This document shows, piece by piece, positions 32,920-40,569 of a DNA stretch of 64,000 nt. The notes below the pieces were generated by a model. The model saw only the letters and a list, made by a program, of their open reading frames with translations, was not told the origin of the DNA and made no database searches. The position numbers and the translations under genes are program-made. The DNA is taken from assembly GCA_019634925.1 (NCBI GenBank), contig JAHCAL010000001.1, forward strand, positions 558,001-622,000. Reading direction: 5' to 3'. The DNA is from Pseudomonadales bacterium. Lineage in GTDB: Bacteria > Pseudomonadota > Gammaproteobacteria > Pseudomonadales > Azotimanducaceae. Position 1 is the first letter of the stretch. Every line of letters starts with the position of its first letter.

Positions 32920-33405
32920 GTGGAACACAACGCTTCGATCGATGCGATCGCGCAGGTCATTCAACTCGCGGTCGCGCCGGTATTCCTGCTCACCGGCATC
33001 GCGGGCATCCTCGCCGTGCTCTCGACGCGCCTCGGCCGGATCACCGATCGTGCGCGCCTGCTGGAGCGGCGCATGTCGCAACTCGAGGGCGATGCGGAGC
33101 GGATGCTGCTGCACCGGGAGACCAACCTCCTGTGGCGCCGCATCCGCATGGTCAACTGGGCGATCCGGCTTTCGGTCGGTGCGGCGCTGCTGATCTGTCT
33201 CGTGGTGATGACCCTGTTCGTCGGCGACTACGCGGTCTTCGACTACGCAGTCTTCGACCCGGGGCTAGCCATCGCGATCCTGTTCGTCTGCGCGATGGTG
33301 CTGATGGTACTCGGCCTGTTGCTGCTGCTGCTCGAGGTATCGATCTCGACGCGCAACATGCGCCAGGGCCTCGAGCACCTGCTCGAGGAGTCCCGCAGGT
33401 CCTGA
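32920..33405 (+). CDS. DUF2721 family membrane protein
   Basis: A 161-residue inner-membrane protein with three hydrophobic segments: about 10-33, 87-105 and 112-140. Between the first two is a basic cytoplasmic helix, STRLGRITDRARLLERRM, whose RLGRIxDRAR is typical of the DUF2721 family. The function of the family is unknown. The GTG start has GGGGAG six bases upstream. A 15-bp in-frame tandem duplication (33226-33255) repeats DYAVF after the second membrane segment, a local oddity of this copy. Convergent with fpr, 8-bp gap. Confidence 0.8.
   Translation: MEHNASIDAIAQVIQLAVAPVFLLTGIAGILAVLSTRLGRITDRARLLERRMSQLEGDAERMLLHRETNLLWRRIRMVNWAIRLSVGAALLICLVVMTLFVGDYAVFDYAVFDPGLAIAILFVCAMVLMVLGLLLLLLEVSISTRNMRQGLEHLLEESRRS
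33226..33255 (+). repeat. 15-bp in-frame tandem duplication inside the DUF2721 gene
   Basis: GACTACGCGGTCTTC is followed directly by GACTACGCAGTCTTC, one mismatch, encoding DYAVF twice in the loop between membrane segments two and three. It is probably a recent slippage event and keeps the frame. Confidence 0.9.
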
Positions 33406-33413
33406 GCTGCGGG

Positions 33414-34187
33414 TCAGCGCTCGACGAACGCGCGCTCGATCACGTAGTGCCCGGGCGCGCCGCTCCGGTATTCCTCGAAGCCGCGCGCATCGAGGATCGC
33501 GCAGGTGTCCTTCAGCATGGCCGGGCTGCCGCACAGCATGAAGCGGTCGTCCGCGACGGACAGCGGCGGAAGCTCGAGGTCCGCGAACAGTTTGCCGCTC
33601 TCGATCAGGTCGGTCAGGCGGCCCTGGTTGCGGAACGGCTCGCGCGTCACGGTCGGATAGTAGAGCAGCTTTTCGCGGATCACTTCGCCGAAGTATTCGT
33701 TCTGCGGCAGCTGGCGCGTGATGACCTCGCGATAGGCGAGGTCGGACACAGAGCGCGAGCCATGCGCCAGGATCACCTTGTCGAAGCGCTCGTAGATCTC
33801 CGGATCCTTGATGATGCTGAGAAACGGCGCGAGCCCGGTGCCCGTGGACAGCAGGTAAAGGTTGCGGCCCGGGAGCAGGTGGTCGAGCACGAGCGTGCCG
33901 GTCGGCTTGCGGCTCACGAGCACCTGGTCGCCGGCCTTGATCTGCTGCAGGCGCGAGGTGAGCGGGCCGTCGGGCACCTTGATGCTGAAGAACTCGAGTT
34001 CTTCCTCGTAGTTCGCGCTCGCCATGCTGTATGCGCGCAGCAGCGGCCGGTCGTCGACTTCGAGGCCGATCATGGTGAAGTGGCCGTTCTTGAAGCGGAA
34101 CGCCGGGTCGCGGGTCACGCGGAAACTGAACAGGTGGTCGGTCCAGTGGTGCACGCTGGTGACCGTTTCGCGATTGAGGCTGGACAT
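33414..34187 (-). CDS. fpr: Ferredoxin/flavodoxin-NADP+ reductase
   Basis: A 257-residue FAD enzyme of the bacterial FNR (Fpr) class, normal length. FAD-binding RAYSMASANYEE (about residues 51-62, RxYS motif), NADP-binding STGTGLAPFLSIIKDPE (about 114-130), CGSPAML, and the family C-terminus HYVIERAFVER. It passes electrons between NADPH and ferredoxin or flavodoxin, repairing Fe-S clusters under oxidative stress. It diverges from a LysR gene across 169 bp, as in Pseudomonas fpr-finR. It might also supply electrons to the CYP153-like P450 at 56158, though no ferredoxin gene is present here. Confidence 0.93.
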   Translation of the reverse strand: MSSLNRETVTSVHHWTDHLFSFRVTRDPAFRFKNGHFTMIGLEVDDRPLLRAYSMASANYEEELEFFSIKVPDGPLTSRLQQIKAGDQVLVSRKPTGTLVLDHLLPGRNLYLLSTGTGLAPFLSIIKDPEIYERFDKVILAHGSRSVSDLAYREVITRQLPQNEYFGEVIREKLLYYPTVTREPFRNQGRLTDLIESGKLFADLELPPLSVADDRFMLCGSPAMLKDTCAILDARGFEEYRSGAPGHYVIERAFVER

Positions 34188-34242
34188 GGCGTGTATGGCT
34201 CCCGCGACGGGTTGCGATGGCGCGCATCCTGGGTCATGTCTG

Positions 34243-34315
34243 TTAATCGGTAAAATGGTTTATTCTGATATGATTAAGCGGAATGTCCGATATGCGGATA
34301 TACCGATGTATCGGT
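34243..34315. promoter_or_regulatory. AT-rich divergent promoter region between fpr and the LysR gene with inverted repeats
   Basis: Within the 169-bp gap two symmetric elements stand out: ACCGAT and ATCGGT around GT (34302-34315), 41 bp before the LysR start; and TTAATC (34243-34248) with GATTAA (34272-34277) nearer fpr. The first is a plausible LysR autoregulatory site and the second a plausible fpr activation site. The region is much richer in A/T than its surroundings. Confidence 0.5.
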
Positions 34316-34356
34316 GTTCCGTCGCCCGGTAGCAGCGGCTCTGGAGGCCACCTTTC

Positions 34357-35238
34357 ATGCGCTATTCGTTCCGGCAGCTCGAAGTCTTCCTCGCTGCCGC
34401 GCGAGTCGAAAACCTGAGCCGCGCCGCGGAGCGCCTCGCGATGTCGCAGTCGGCAGCCAGCGGCGCCCTGCGCGACCTCGAGGAGCAGTTCGACGTTCAG
34501 CTGTTCGATCGGATCGGCAAGCGGCTGCAGCTGAACGCGCTCGGCCGCGCCCTGCAGCCCCGGGCCGAAGCGCTGCTCGCCCAGGCCAGGGAACTCGAGC
34601 GCGCACTCGAACGGCACGAGGACCTCGGGCTCATCAAGGTGGGCGCCACGCTCACCATCGGCAACTACCTGGCCGTGGAGCTGATTGCAAGGTTCCTTAA
34701 GGAACAGCCCGACGCCGCGGTCACGCTCGAAGTCGGCAATACGGCGCAGATCGCGGCGGCCGTTCGGGCGTTCGAACTCGACGTCGGGCTGATCGAGGGC
34801 GAACTGCACGACAGCGAACTGGAAGTGACCACCTGGCGCGAGGACGAACTGGTGGTGTTCTGTGCGCCGGGCCACCCGCTGGCGCGGCGCCGACGGCTTT
34901 CCGACCGGGATCTGCGGGCGGCGACGTGGATTCTGCGAGAGCAGGGTTCCGGCACGCGGCAGGCGTTCGATCGGGCCATGCACGGGCTGTTGCCGGAACT
35001 CCACGTCCTGCTCGAGCTGCAGCACACCGAGGCCATCAAGCGGGCGGTGGAGGCGGAGCTCGGCCTCGGCTGCCTGTCACGCATCGCGCTCGCCGACGAG
35101 TTCGCGCGGCGCCGTCTGGTGCCGCTGGAAGTGCCGGGCCGGAGTCTGGCGCGGCGGTTTTACTTCATCCTGCACCGCGCCAAATACCGCGGTACCGGGC
35201 TCGAGCGCTGGCTCGCCCTGTGCCGTCGGGCGCGCTGA
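34357..35238 (+). CDS. LysR family transcriptional regulator, FinR-like
   Basis: A 293-residue LysR regulator. The N-terminal winged helix (FRQLEVFLAAARVENLSRAAERLAMSQSAASGALRDLEEQFDVQLFDR, about residues 5-52) is followed by a linker helix and a two-lobed effector domain. The divergent pairing with fpr matches the finR-fpr module of Pseudomonas, in which FinR activates fpr under superoxide stress. The assignment rests on synteny plus family; YeiE-like regulators are similar. It may also autoregulate through the repeats upstream. Confidence 0.82.
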   Translation: MRYSFRQLEVFLAAARVENLSRAAERLAMSQSAASGALRDLEEQFDVQLFDRIGKRLQLNALGRALQPRAEALLAQARELERALERHEDLGLIKVGATLTIGNYLAVELIARFLKEQPDAAVTLEVGNTAQIAAAVRAFELDVGLIEGELHDSELEVTTWREDELVVFCAPGHPLARRRRLSDRDLRAATWILREQGSGTRQAFDRAMHGLLPELHVLLELQHTEAIKRAVEAELGLGCLSRIALADEFARRRLVPLEVPGRSLARRFYFILHRAKYRGTGLERWLALCRRAR

Positions 35239-35334
35239 CCCGATTCGGGGGCCGATCCAGGCTGCGTGCCTGGACGGCGCAGCGCGGGTATCGTTGGCCG
35301 TCGGCCGGGCATACCGGCGGAGGAAGGATGCGGG

Positions 35335-35826
35335 TCATCGACTCGGCGGCAGCGTGATCGGGTCTCGCGCCTGCGAAGCGGGCCATGGCCTGTTGAAGCG
35401 GGCCATGATCTCGGCCGTGCCCTGTTCCCAATGCTCCCGACCGAACGCCTTGTAGGTCTGGAAGGGGTTGCAGTACTCGCGCATCCGGAAAACCTTGCCG
35501 TCCCGGTTGGTGACCAGCGAAAAGTAGCGCTGGGTATATTGCCCGCCGTGGATGGTCGGGCCGCCGCCGTGCGTCTCGACGATCACCGTATCCGCGTCCT
35601 TGGTGGGGTAGACGCCCACCGGCGTAGTGGAGAATTCCTGGACCGTGGCGAGCAGGAACTCGAAGAACCGGCTGACCGCTGCGAAGCCGATGAACACCAC
35701 CGGCGTTTCGAACATCGGCCCCTCCCAGATCGCGTCCTCGTGGATCGCGTCCGGCCAGATGGCCCGCTGTTCTTCCAGCGTCGTCTTCACGCCGCCGAAG
35801 GCATCGCCGATGGTCTTTCTGCTCAT
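35335..35826 (-). CDS. SnoaL/NTF2-like protein (PhzA/PhzB-type fold)
   Basis: A 163-residue cone-fold protein. WPDAIHEDAIWEGPMFETPVVFIGFAAVSRFFEFL and HGGQYTQRYFSLVTNRDGKVFRMREYCNPFQTYKAFG match the NTF2-like family, close in length and layout to PhzA/PhzB. These proteins act as small isomerases, dehydratases or dimeric scaffolds in degradative and biosynthetic pathways. It stands alone, with a palindrome (35861-35872) in its promoter region. It lies beside the CoA-transferase operon on the same strand, but about 120 bp separates them. Confidence 0.78.
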   Translation of the reverse strand: MSRKTIGDAFGGVKTTLEEQRAIWPDAIHEDAIWEGPMFETPVVFIGFAAVSRFFEFLLATVQEFSTTPVGVYPTKDADTVIVETHGGGPTIHGGQYTQRYFSLVTNRDGKVFRMREYCNPFQTYKAFGREHWEQGTAEIMARFNRPWPASQARDPITLPPSR

Positions 35827-35860
35827 GTGCTGTTCCTGTGCGCCGTGGTCGGCGATAAAT

Positions 35861-35872
35861 ATAACGCGTTAT
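35861..35872. promoter_or_regulatory. Perfect 12-bp palindrome ATAACGCGTTAT in the NTF2-like gene promoter
   Basis: A self-complementary ATAACGCGTTAT 34 bp upstream of the gene start, in an AT-rich pocket. On the minus strand it is followed immediately by TATATT-like sequence, so it overlaps or abuts a possible -10. It looks like a repressor half-site pair (TetR or MarR type); no gene for a cognate regulator is adjacent. Confidence 0.45.
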
Positions 35873-35945
35873 GTGCTGTTCGTCGCAAGCAATCGCCCGT
35901 TCGACCGCGGCGTGACGCTGACGAGCTCCTGACAAGGAGCACGAC

Positions 35946-37154
35946 TCAACGCAGCACGCCGCCGTCCTCCGCCCGGCGCACTTCCTCCTCGGTCATTCCC
36001 AGCCAGTCACGCAGTACCGCCGCGTTGTCCTCGCCGATCAGGCGCGTGCGGCGGTATTCGTCGCAGGGTGTGTGCTCGAAATGCAGCGGCAGGCGGTCGG
36101 CGTAAGTTCGACCGAGCGGCAGGCCGGGCTCGTCGATGGGCCGAAAGTACCCCCTCGCATGCAGTTGCGGATCGCGTTCGGTCAGATCGATGCCGTCCTG
36201 CACCAGGCCCGCGGGCACACCCGCTGCCTGGCAGCGGATCATGAGAGCGGCGGCATCCTGGGTTCGCGTCCAGTCCGCCACGCGTGTATCGAGCCAGTCG
36301 GTTTGCGCGCGACCTGTGGCCGTCGCGAGCGCCGGATCCGCGGTCCATTCCGGGTTGCCCATGAGCGCGGCCAGCGTTTGCCAGTGAGCGTCGGTCAGGC
36401 AGGCGATGGCCATCCAGCGCTCACCGACCACCCCTTCGCCCTGGGGCAGGCAGGGGTAGACCCCATGTGGCGCTGCGGTGTCGTACGGCAGGCGGTTGGC
36501 GGTGGGCTTCGCGGCGCGGCCGTTGGCGAACAGGTCGAGCAGCGCCGGGCCGAGAAAGTTCACGCCCACCTCGAACTGCGAGATGTCGACCTGCTGGCCG
36601 CGGCCGCTCCGCCGCCGTGCTTCGAGTGCCGCCAGGATCGCCACCGCGCCGTGCAGGCCGGCCTGATGGTCGTTGTACGAGAAGCCGATGCCGATGTCCT
36701 CGCGACCGGGTACGCCCGTCACGTGCGTGAGCCCCGAAAGCGCGTGAATGGTCGGCGCATAGGTGACGAACTTCGACCACGGCCCGTCGCGACCCATACC
36801 GGACATCTGCACGTAGATCACGTTCGGGTTGGTCGGACTCACGTCCGCGTAGCCCACACCCCAGCGGTCCAGCACGCCCACCGCGAAGTTGTCGATCACC
36901 ACGTCCGCCTGCTCGCAGAGCTGGCGGCAGATCGCCTGAGCCTCGGGGTTGCGCATGTCGAGTGCCAGTGCGCGCTTGTTGCGATTCCACATCACGTAGT
37001 ACGGCGCGTCGGGACCCTGGCCCGGCGGCGCGCGCTCGAGCGAATTGACCTTGACCACGTCGGCGCCCATATCGGCGAGGATCCGGGTCGCGTACGGTCC
37101 GGCCAGCACGTGGGTGAAGTCGAGTATCCGCAGGCTTTCCAGTGGCCGGCTCAT
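35946..37154 (-). CDS. CaiB/BaiF family CoA-transferase (first of a pair)
   Basis: A 402-residue class III CoA-transferase. The opening LESLRILDFTHVLAGPYATRILADMGADVVKV, YYVMWNRNKRALALDM, the catalytic-Asp segment NDHQAGLHGAVAILAAL, and GRGQQVDISQFEVG are all family hallmarks. It moves CoA between carboxylates in a two-subunit or homodimeric enzyme. It overlaps the upstream CoA-transferase gene by 4 bp, and the pair probably forms a heteromer, as in other paired CaiB/BaiF genes. Substrate unknown. The extra upstream reading to 37241 lies within the neighbour and is rejected. Confidence 0.9.
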   Translation of the reverse strand: MSRPLESLRILDFTHVLAGPYATRILADMGADVVKVNSLERAPPGQGPDAPYYVMWNRNKRALALDMRNPEAQAICRQLCEQADVVIDNFAVGVLDRWGVGYADVSPTNPNVIYVQMSGMGRDGPWSKFVTYAPTIHALSGLTHVTGVPGREDIGIGFSYNDHQAGLHGAVAILAALEARRRSGRGQQVDISQFEVGVNFLGPALLDLFANGRAAKPTANRLPYDTAAPHGVYPCLPQGEGVVGERWMAIACLTDAHWQTLAALMGNPEWTADPALATATGRAQTDWLDTRVADWTRTQDAAALMIRCQAAGVPAGLVQDGIDLTERDPQLHARGYFRPIDEPGLPLGRTYADRLPLHFEHTPCDEYRRTRLIGEDNAAVLRDWLGMTEEEVRRAEDGGVLR

Positions 37155-38317
37155 CGATGTGCTTCCCAGCCGAGCGTTGCCAGGATCGACGCCTCGGTAG
37201 GGGTCTCTGCTGCTGATATGTCCGGCGCGCGCAGGTGCCACGGCGTTTCCGAAAAACGATAGGGCGCACCGGGCCCGTTCACGCTGCGGCCGGCCACCTG
37301 GTAGTCAGTCCACCACCCGCGCGCCGCGAGTTGCGGATTCGTCGCCAGCCGCTCGATCGGCAGGACCCAGCCGTACGGCGCGTGACGCGACTGCGCCTCG
37401 AAAAAGAGTGCTTCGGGATCCTGCGCTGCGACCCACTCGCGCATGACTTCGATCATGCGCCCGACGTAGAGCGGCAGGTTCTCCGGGCCCTGGTAACGTT
37501 CGTCGAGCAGGTCCTGGTGAGCGTCGTGTTCGATCAGCCAGGCGAGCTGCGCGTCGAAGTCCGGCATCGGCGTCGCCATGATGGCGCCGCCCTGTGCCGG
37601 CATGACGGTGAACGCCATCGACCAGTGTGTACCGCCCTGGCGCGGCAGCACGCGGCCCCGGCCCATCTGTTCGCCGTACCACGCGAGCATCAGCACCTGC
37701 TCGAGGGCGGCGGTGATGCACTCGTGCACCGGCACGTCGACCCGCTGGCCTGCGCCGGCGGTGCGGGCGTGGTGCAGGGCGCTCAGTGCGGCGATTGCGG
37801 CGTACGTTCCGGAGACCATGAAGTTCAGGTCGCCGAAGGTCTTGAGCGGCGGTGTATCCGGCGTGCCGGTGGTGGCGACGGCGCCGCCGAGTGCCCCGGC
37901 CACGAGGTCGGGCGCCTGCCAGTCGCGCCAAGGTCCGTCGGGCCCGAACGACGAGACCGCGACGTGTACGAGTGTCGGGCGCGCGGCGCGCGCGGCCGCG
38001 ATGTCCAGCAGGTCGACCCCGAACGCGCCGTCGCAGGTCAGAATTACGTCGGCCCGGCCGGCCAGCCTGCCGAGCAAAACGCGCGCGTCCGGGTCGGCCC
38101 GGTCGACCACGCAGTGGCGCCGGCTGGAGGCGAAGTACGCGTACCAGAGCGATCCGCCGTCGGGTTCGGTGTGTGGTCCACGGAGCCGGAGGCGATCGCC
38201 GTCCGGCGGCTCCGGGCGCACCACGTCCGCGCCGAGATCGGCGAGCAGCTTGGCGCCGTAGATGGCGCGCTCGTCGGTGAAATCGAGCACACGAATACCC
38301 TGCAACGGACCCGGCAT
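37151..38317 (-). CDS. CaiB/BaiF family CoA-transferase (second of a pair)
   Basis: A 388-residue class III CoA-transferase, more divergent than its partner: LQGIRVLDFTDERAIYGAKLLADLGADVVRPEPPDGDRLR, YFASSRRHCVVD, then FMVSGTYAAIAALSALHHARTAGAGQRVDVPVHE. The usual catalytic Asp region reads MVSGTYAAIAAL and carries no Asp where the partner has NDHQAG. This copy may therefore be a structural partner, with activity in the other subunit. ATG 38317 has GGGAG ten bases upstream. It lies 17 bp after the flavin-split-barrel gene, so the three form an operon. Confidence 0.85.
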   Translation of the reverse strand: MPGPLQGIRVLDFTDERAIYGAKLLADLGADVVRPEPPDGDRLRLRGPHTEPDGGSLWYAYFASSRRHCVVDRADPDARVLLGRLAGRADVILTCDGAFGVDLLDIAAARAARPTLVHVAVSSFGPDGPWRDWQAPDLVAGALGGAVATTGTPDTPPLKTFGDLNFMVSGTYAAIAALSALHHARTAGAGQRVDVPVHECITAALEQVLMLAWYGEQMGRGRVLPRQGGTHWSMAFTVMPAQGGAIMATPMPDFDAQLAWLIEHDAHQDLLDERYQGPENLPLYVGRMIEVMREWVAAQDPEALFFEAQSRHAPYGWVLPIERLATNPQLAARGWWTDYQVAGRSVNGPGAPYRFSETPWHLRAPDISAAETPTEASILATLGWEAHR

Positions 38318-38334
38318 CGGATGGCGCTCCCTGG

Positions 38335-38793
38335 TCAGGCCGACATGGCGGTGCGCGGTACGATCGACCACGGCCGCACCCGTTGCGGCCGGATGCGGAC
38401 GATCAGCCGTGCGGCGGGTGGGCGCTCCGCGCCGAGCCCTGCGAGCATCGCCACGGCGGCGTCGGGCGCGAGATAGCGATGCACGATCGCAGCGAGGATC
38501 GCACCGTCCGGGTCCGCGCCGAGTTCCGCTAGACCTTCGATGGCCACGCCGCGATAGGGCATGGTGCGGGTGTCGACGATGAACGAGATGCGTGGATCGC
38601 GCTTGAGGTTCTTCGCCTTGTTGCGCCCGGCGGGCGTCGCGACGACCAGGTCGTCGCCCGCGAACCCGTACCAGGTCGCCGACGTAATGGGGTGCCCGTC
38701 GGCGCGCAGCGTCGAGATGACACAGGGCGTGCGCTCGGATTCGAGAAACGCGCGGACGTCGCCCGGCAGTTCGACGAAGTTCGGATCCTTCAC
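38335..38793 (-). CDS. Pyridoxamine 5'-phosphate oxidase-like flavin-binding protein
   Basis: A 152-residue split-barrel protein: FVELPGDVRAFLESERTPCVISTLRADGHPITSATWYGFAGDDLVVATPAGRNKAKNLKRDPRISFIVDT has the layout of PPOX-class F420/FMN-dependent proteins. GTG 38793 is chosen for the strong GAGGGGGG five bases upstream; a longer ATG reading (38847) lacks one. It is the first gene of the operon with the two CoA-transferases. Such proteins reduce or bind flavin cofactors, with no assigned reaction here; loss or gain of catalytic residues cannot be judged. Confidence 0.8.
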   Translation of the reverse strand: MKDPNFVELPGDVRAFLESERTPCVISTLRADGHPITSATWYGFAGDDLVVATPAGRNKAKNLKRDPRISFIVDTRTMPYRGVAIEGLAELGADPDGAILAAIVHRYLAPDAAVAMLAGLGAERPPAARLIVRIRPQRVRPWSIVPRTAMSA

Positions 38794-38951
38794 AGGCCCC
38801 CCTCGAGGTTCGGCGCGTCGATGCCCCACGCGCTCGACCGGGATCATTGCACGGGCGACGGGTCGGAGCCACCCGCGGTGGGCCGCCGCGCCCGGCGCCG
38901 TGACATCGCCCGTGCGATCTGGATAATGCGCCGCTCTTCCGGGGAGGTCCG

Positions 38952-39842
38952 ATGTTCCGAAACCTGCGTCTATATCGCCTGCAGAGCCCGTGGCCCGAAT
39001 CCGAGGAGGCGCTTGGCGCGCGCCTGGCGGAGGACGCGTTCACGCCCTGCGGGCCGTTCACCGAACAGACCGCCGGCTGGGAGGCACCTACCGGCGCCGA
39101 TTCCGATCCGCTGGCGCGCCGGGTGGGCGGTTGCGACCTGATGACCCTGCGCCTGCAGTCGCGACTGCTGCCCGTGGCGGCGATCAACGAGGTACTGCCC
39201 GGCCGCATGGCGGAGTTTCAGGGACGCATGGGACGCGAACCGTCGCGCAAGGAGAAGCGCCAGTTGCGCGATGAGGTCTACGGCGAACTGCTGCCCAAGG
39301 CTCTGCTGAAATCGCAGCGCCTGCGCGGCTTTCACATGGCTTCCGAGCAGGTCGTGGCGGTCGATGCGGCGACGCCGGCGCGTGCGGAGCTGTTCCTCGA
39401 CAAATTGCGTACTGCGCTCGGCACGTTGCAGGTCCGCCCGCTGACGTTTCGCCAACCCATGGTCGGGTTGCTCACGCGTACGCTGCTCGGCGAGGGCGCG
39501 CGTGAGCTGCGCGCGGGCCGCGAGTGCCGCATGCAGGACCCTGCTTCCGCGAAGTCGTCGGTGCAGTGGCTCGACATGGATCTCGCCGACGGCAACGCAC
39601 AGAAACTGATCCGCGACGGCCTGCGGCTCGAGCGCCTCGGCGTCGAGTTCGACGACGTGCTGGCCTGCGTGATCGACCAGGATGCGGTGCTGCGCAAGAT
39701 CCGCCTGCCCGGCGCCGACGCGGCCGAGATCGGCGACGAAGATCCGCTCGCGCGACTCGATACCGATTTCGTCATGCTGACCGGCGCGGTACGGCGTCTG
39801 CTCGAAACGCTGAAGAAGGCGCTGGGTGGCTATGAGGTCTAG
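38952..39842 (+). CDS. rdgC: Recombination-associated protein RdgC
   Basis: A 296-residue RdgC (typical 300). MFRNLRLYRL, LGARLAEDAFTPCGPFTEQTAGWEAP, LMTLRLQSRLLPVAAINE, then SRKEKRQLRDEVYGELLPKAL and the C-terminal LDTDFVMLTGAVRRLLETL are characteristic. RdgC forms a toroidal dimer on DNA and limits RecA filament activity; in Neisseria it affects antigenic variation. It supports a Beta- or Gammaproteobacterial host. GGGGAGG precedes the ATG. It is followed within four bases by a methyltransferase gene. Confidence 0.95.
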   Translation: MFRNLRLYRLQSPWPESEEALGARLAEDAFTPCGPFTEQTAGWEAPTGADSDPLARRVGGCDLMTLRLQSRLLPVAAINEVLPGRMAEFQGRMGREPSRKEKRQLRDEVYGELLPKALLKSQRLRGFHMASEQVVAVDAATPARAELFLDKLRTALGTLQVRPLTFRQPMVGLLTRTLLGEGARELRAGRECRMQDPASAKSSVQWLDMDLADGNAQKLIRDGLRLERLGVEFDDVLACVIDQDAVLRKIRLPGADAAEIGDEDPLARLDTDFVMLTGAVRRLLETLKKALGGYEV

Positions 39843-39845
39843 CGC

Positions 39846-40529
39846 GTGGATCCACGCAGCGCGGCGATGATCGCGTTGTATCTGCTGCTCGGTGCCGTTC
39901 TGGCAGTCTTCGTCGGGCCGCCTGTCGTGCGGCGCCTGAAGCATCGTGGGTTGCCGGAGGTCGTACCCAGGCAGCATGACTTCGGCAAGCGACGGGTCAC
40001 GTTCCGATTGGCGCTGAAGCTCCTCGAAGAACGCGGTGCGCGGGTGCTCGTCGAAACGGGTACCGCCCGCCACGGGCTCGAAAAACCCAGGAGCGACGGC
40101 GCCAGCACGATCGTATTCGGCGCCTGGGCGCATCGGCACGGGGCGAAACTGCATTCAGTGGATCTGTCGCCGGACGCCATCGAAGCGTCGCGCATGGCCG
40201 TGCTCGAGCACGAGCTTGCCGATGCCGTTGCCCTGTATGTGTCGGATTCCATCGAGTTTCTCCGGTCATTCGGGGAGCCGGTCGATTTTCTTTACCTCGA
40301 CAGCTACGACTACAGCAGGACCGATGCGGAGATTCAGCGTCGGAGCCAGGCGCATCATCTGCAGGAGTTTCGCGCGATCGAAGATCGGCTCCACGACCGC
40401 AGCGTCGTACTGATCGACGATTGCCGGTTGGCGGGCGGCGGCAAAGGCAAGCTCGTGGTCGACTACATGCGGTCGAAGGGCTGGACCGTGGTCAAGAGTG
40501 CCTACCAGGTCCTGCTCGCGAAGCAGTGA
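39846..40529 (+). CDS. Membrane-anchored class I SAM-dependent methyltransferase-like protein
   Basis: A 227-residue protein: one N-terminal membrane helix (AAMIALYLLLGAVLAVFVGPPVV) followed by a Methyltransf_24/TylF-like Rossmann domain. ARVLVETGTARHG is the SAM loop, KLHSVDLSPDAIEAS the acidic loop, and VDFLYLDSYDYSR and VVLIDDCRLAGGGKGKLV the later strands. The GTG start is 3 bp after rdgC with GAGG upstream, so the two are co-transcribed. The ETGTARHG loop deviates from the canonical GxGxG, so SAM binding is probable but not certain. Substrate unknown. Confidence 0.75.
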   Translation: MDPRSAAMIALYLLLGAVLAVFVGPPVVRRLKHRGLPEVVPRQHDFGKRRVTFRLALKLLEERGARVLVETGTARHGLEKPRSDGASTIVFGAWAHRHGAKLHSVDLSPDAIEASRMAVLEHELADAVALYVSDSIEFLRSFGEPVDFLYLDSYDYSRTDAEIQRRSQAHHLQEFRAIEDRLHDRSVVLIDDCRLAGGGKGKLVVDYMRSKGWTVVKSAYQVLLAKQ

Positions 40530-40569
40530 GCCGCTGTCGGCCTACTGGTGGGTGCCCGATGCGATGTCG

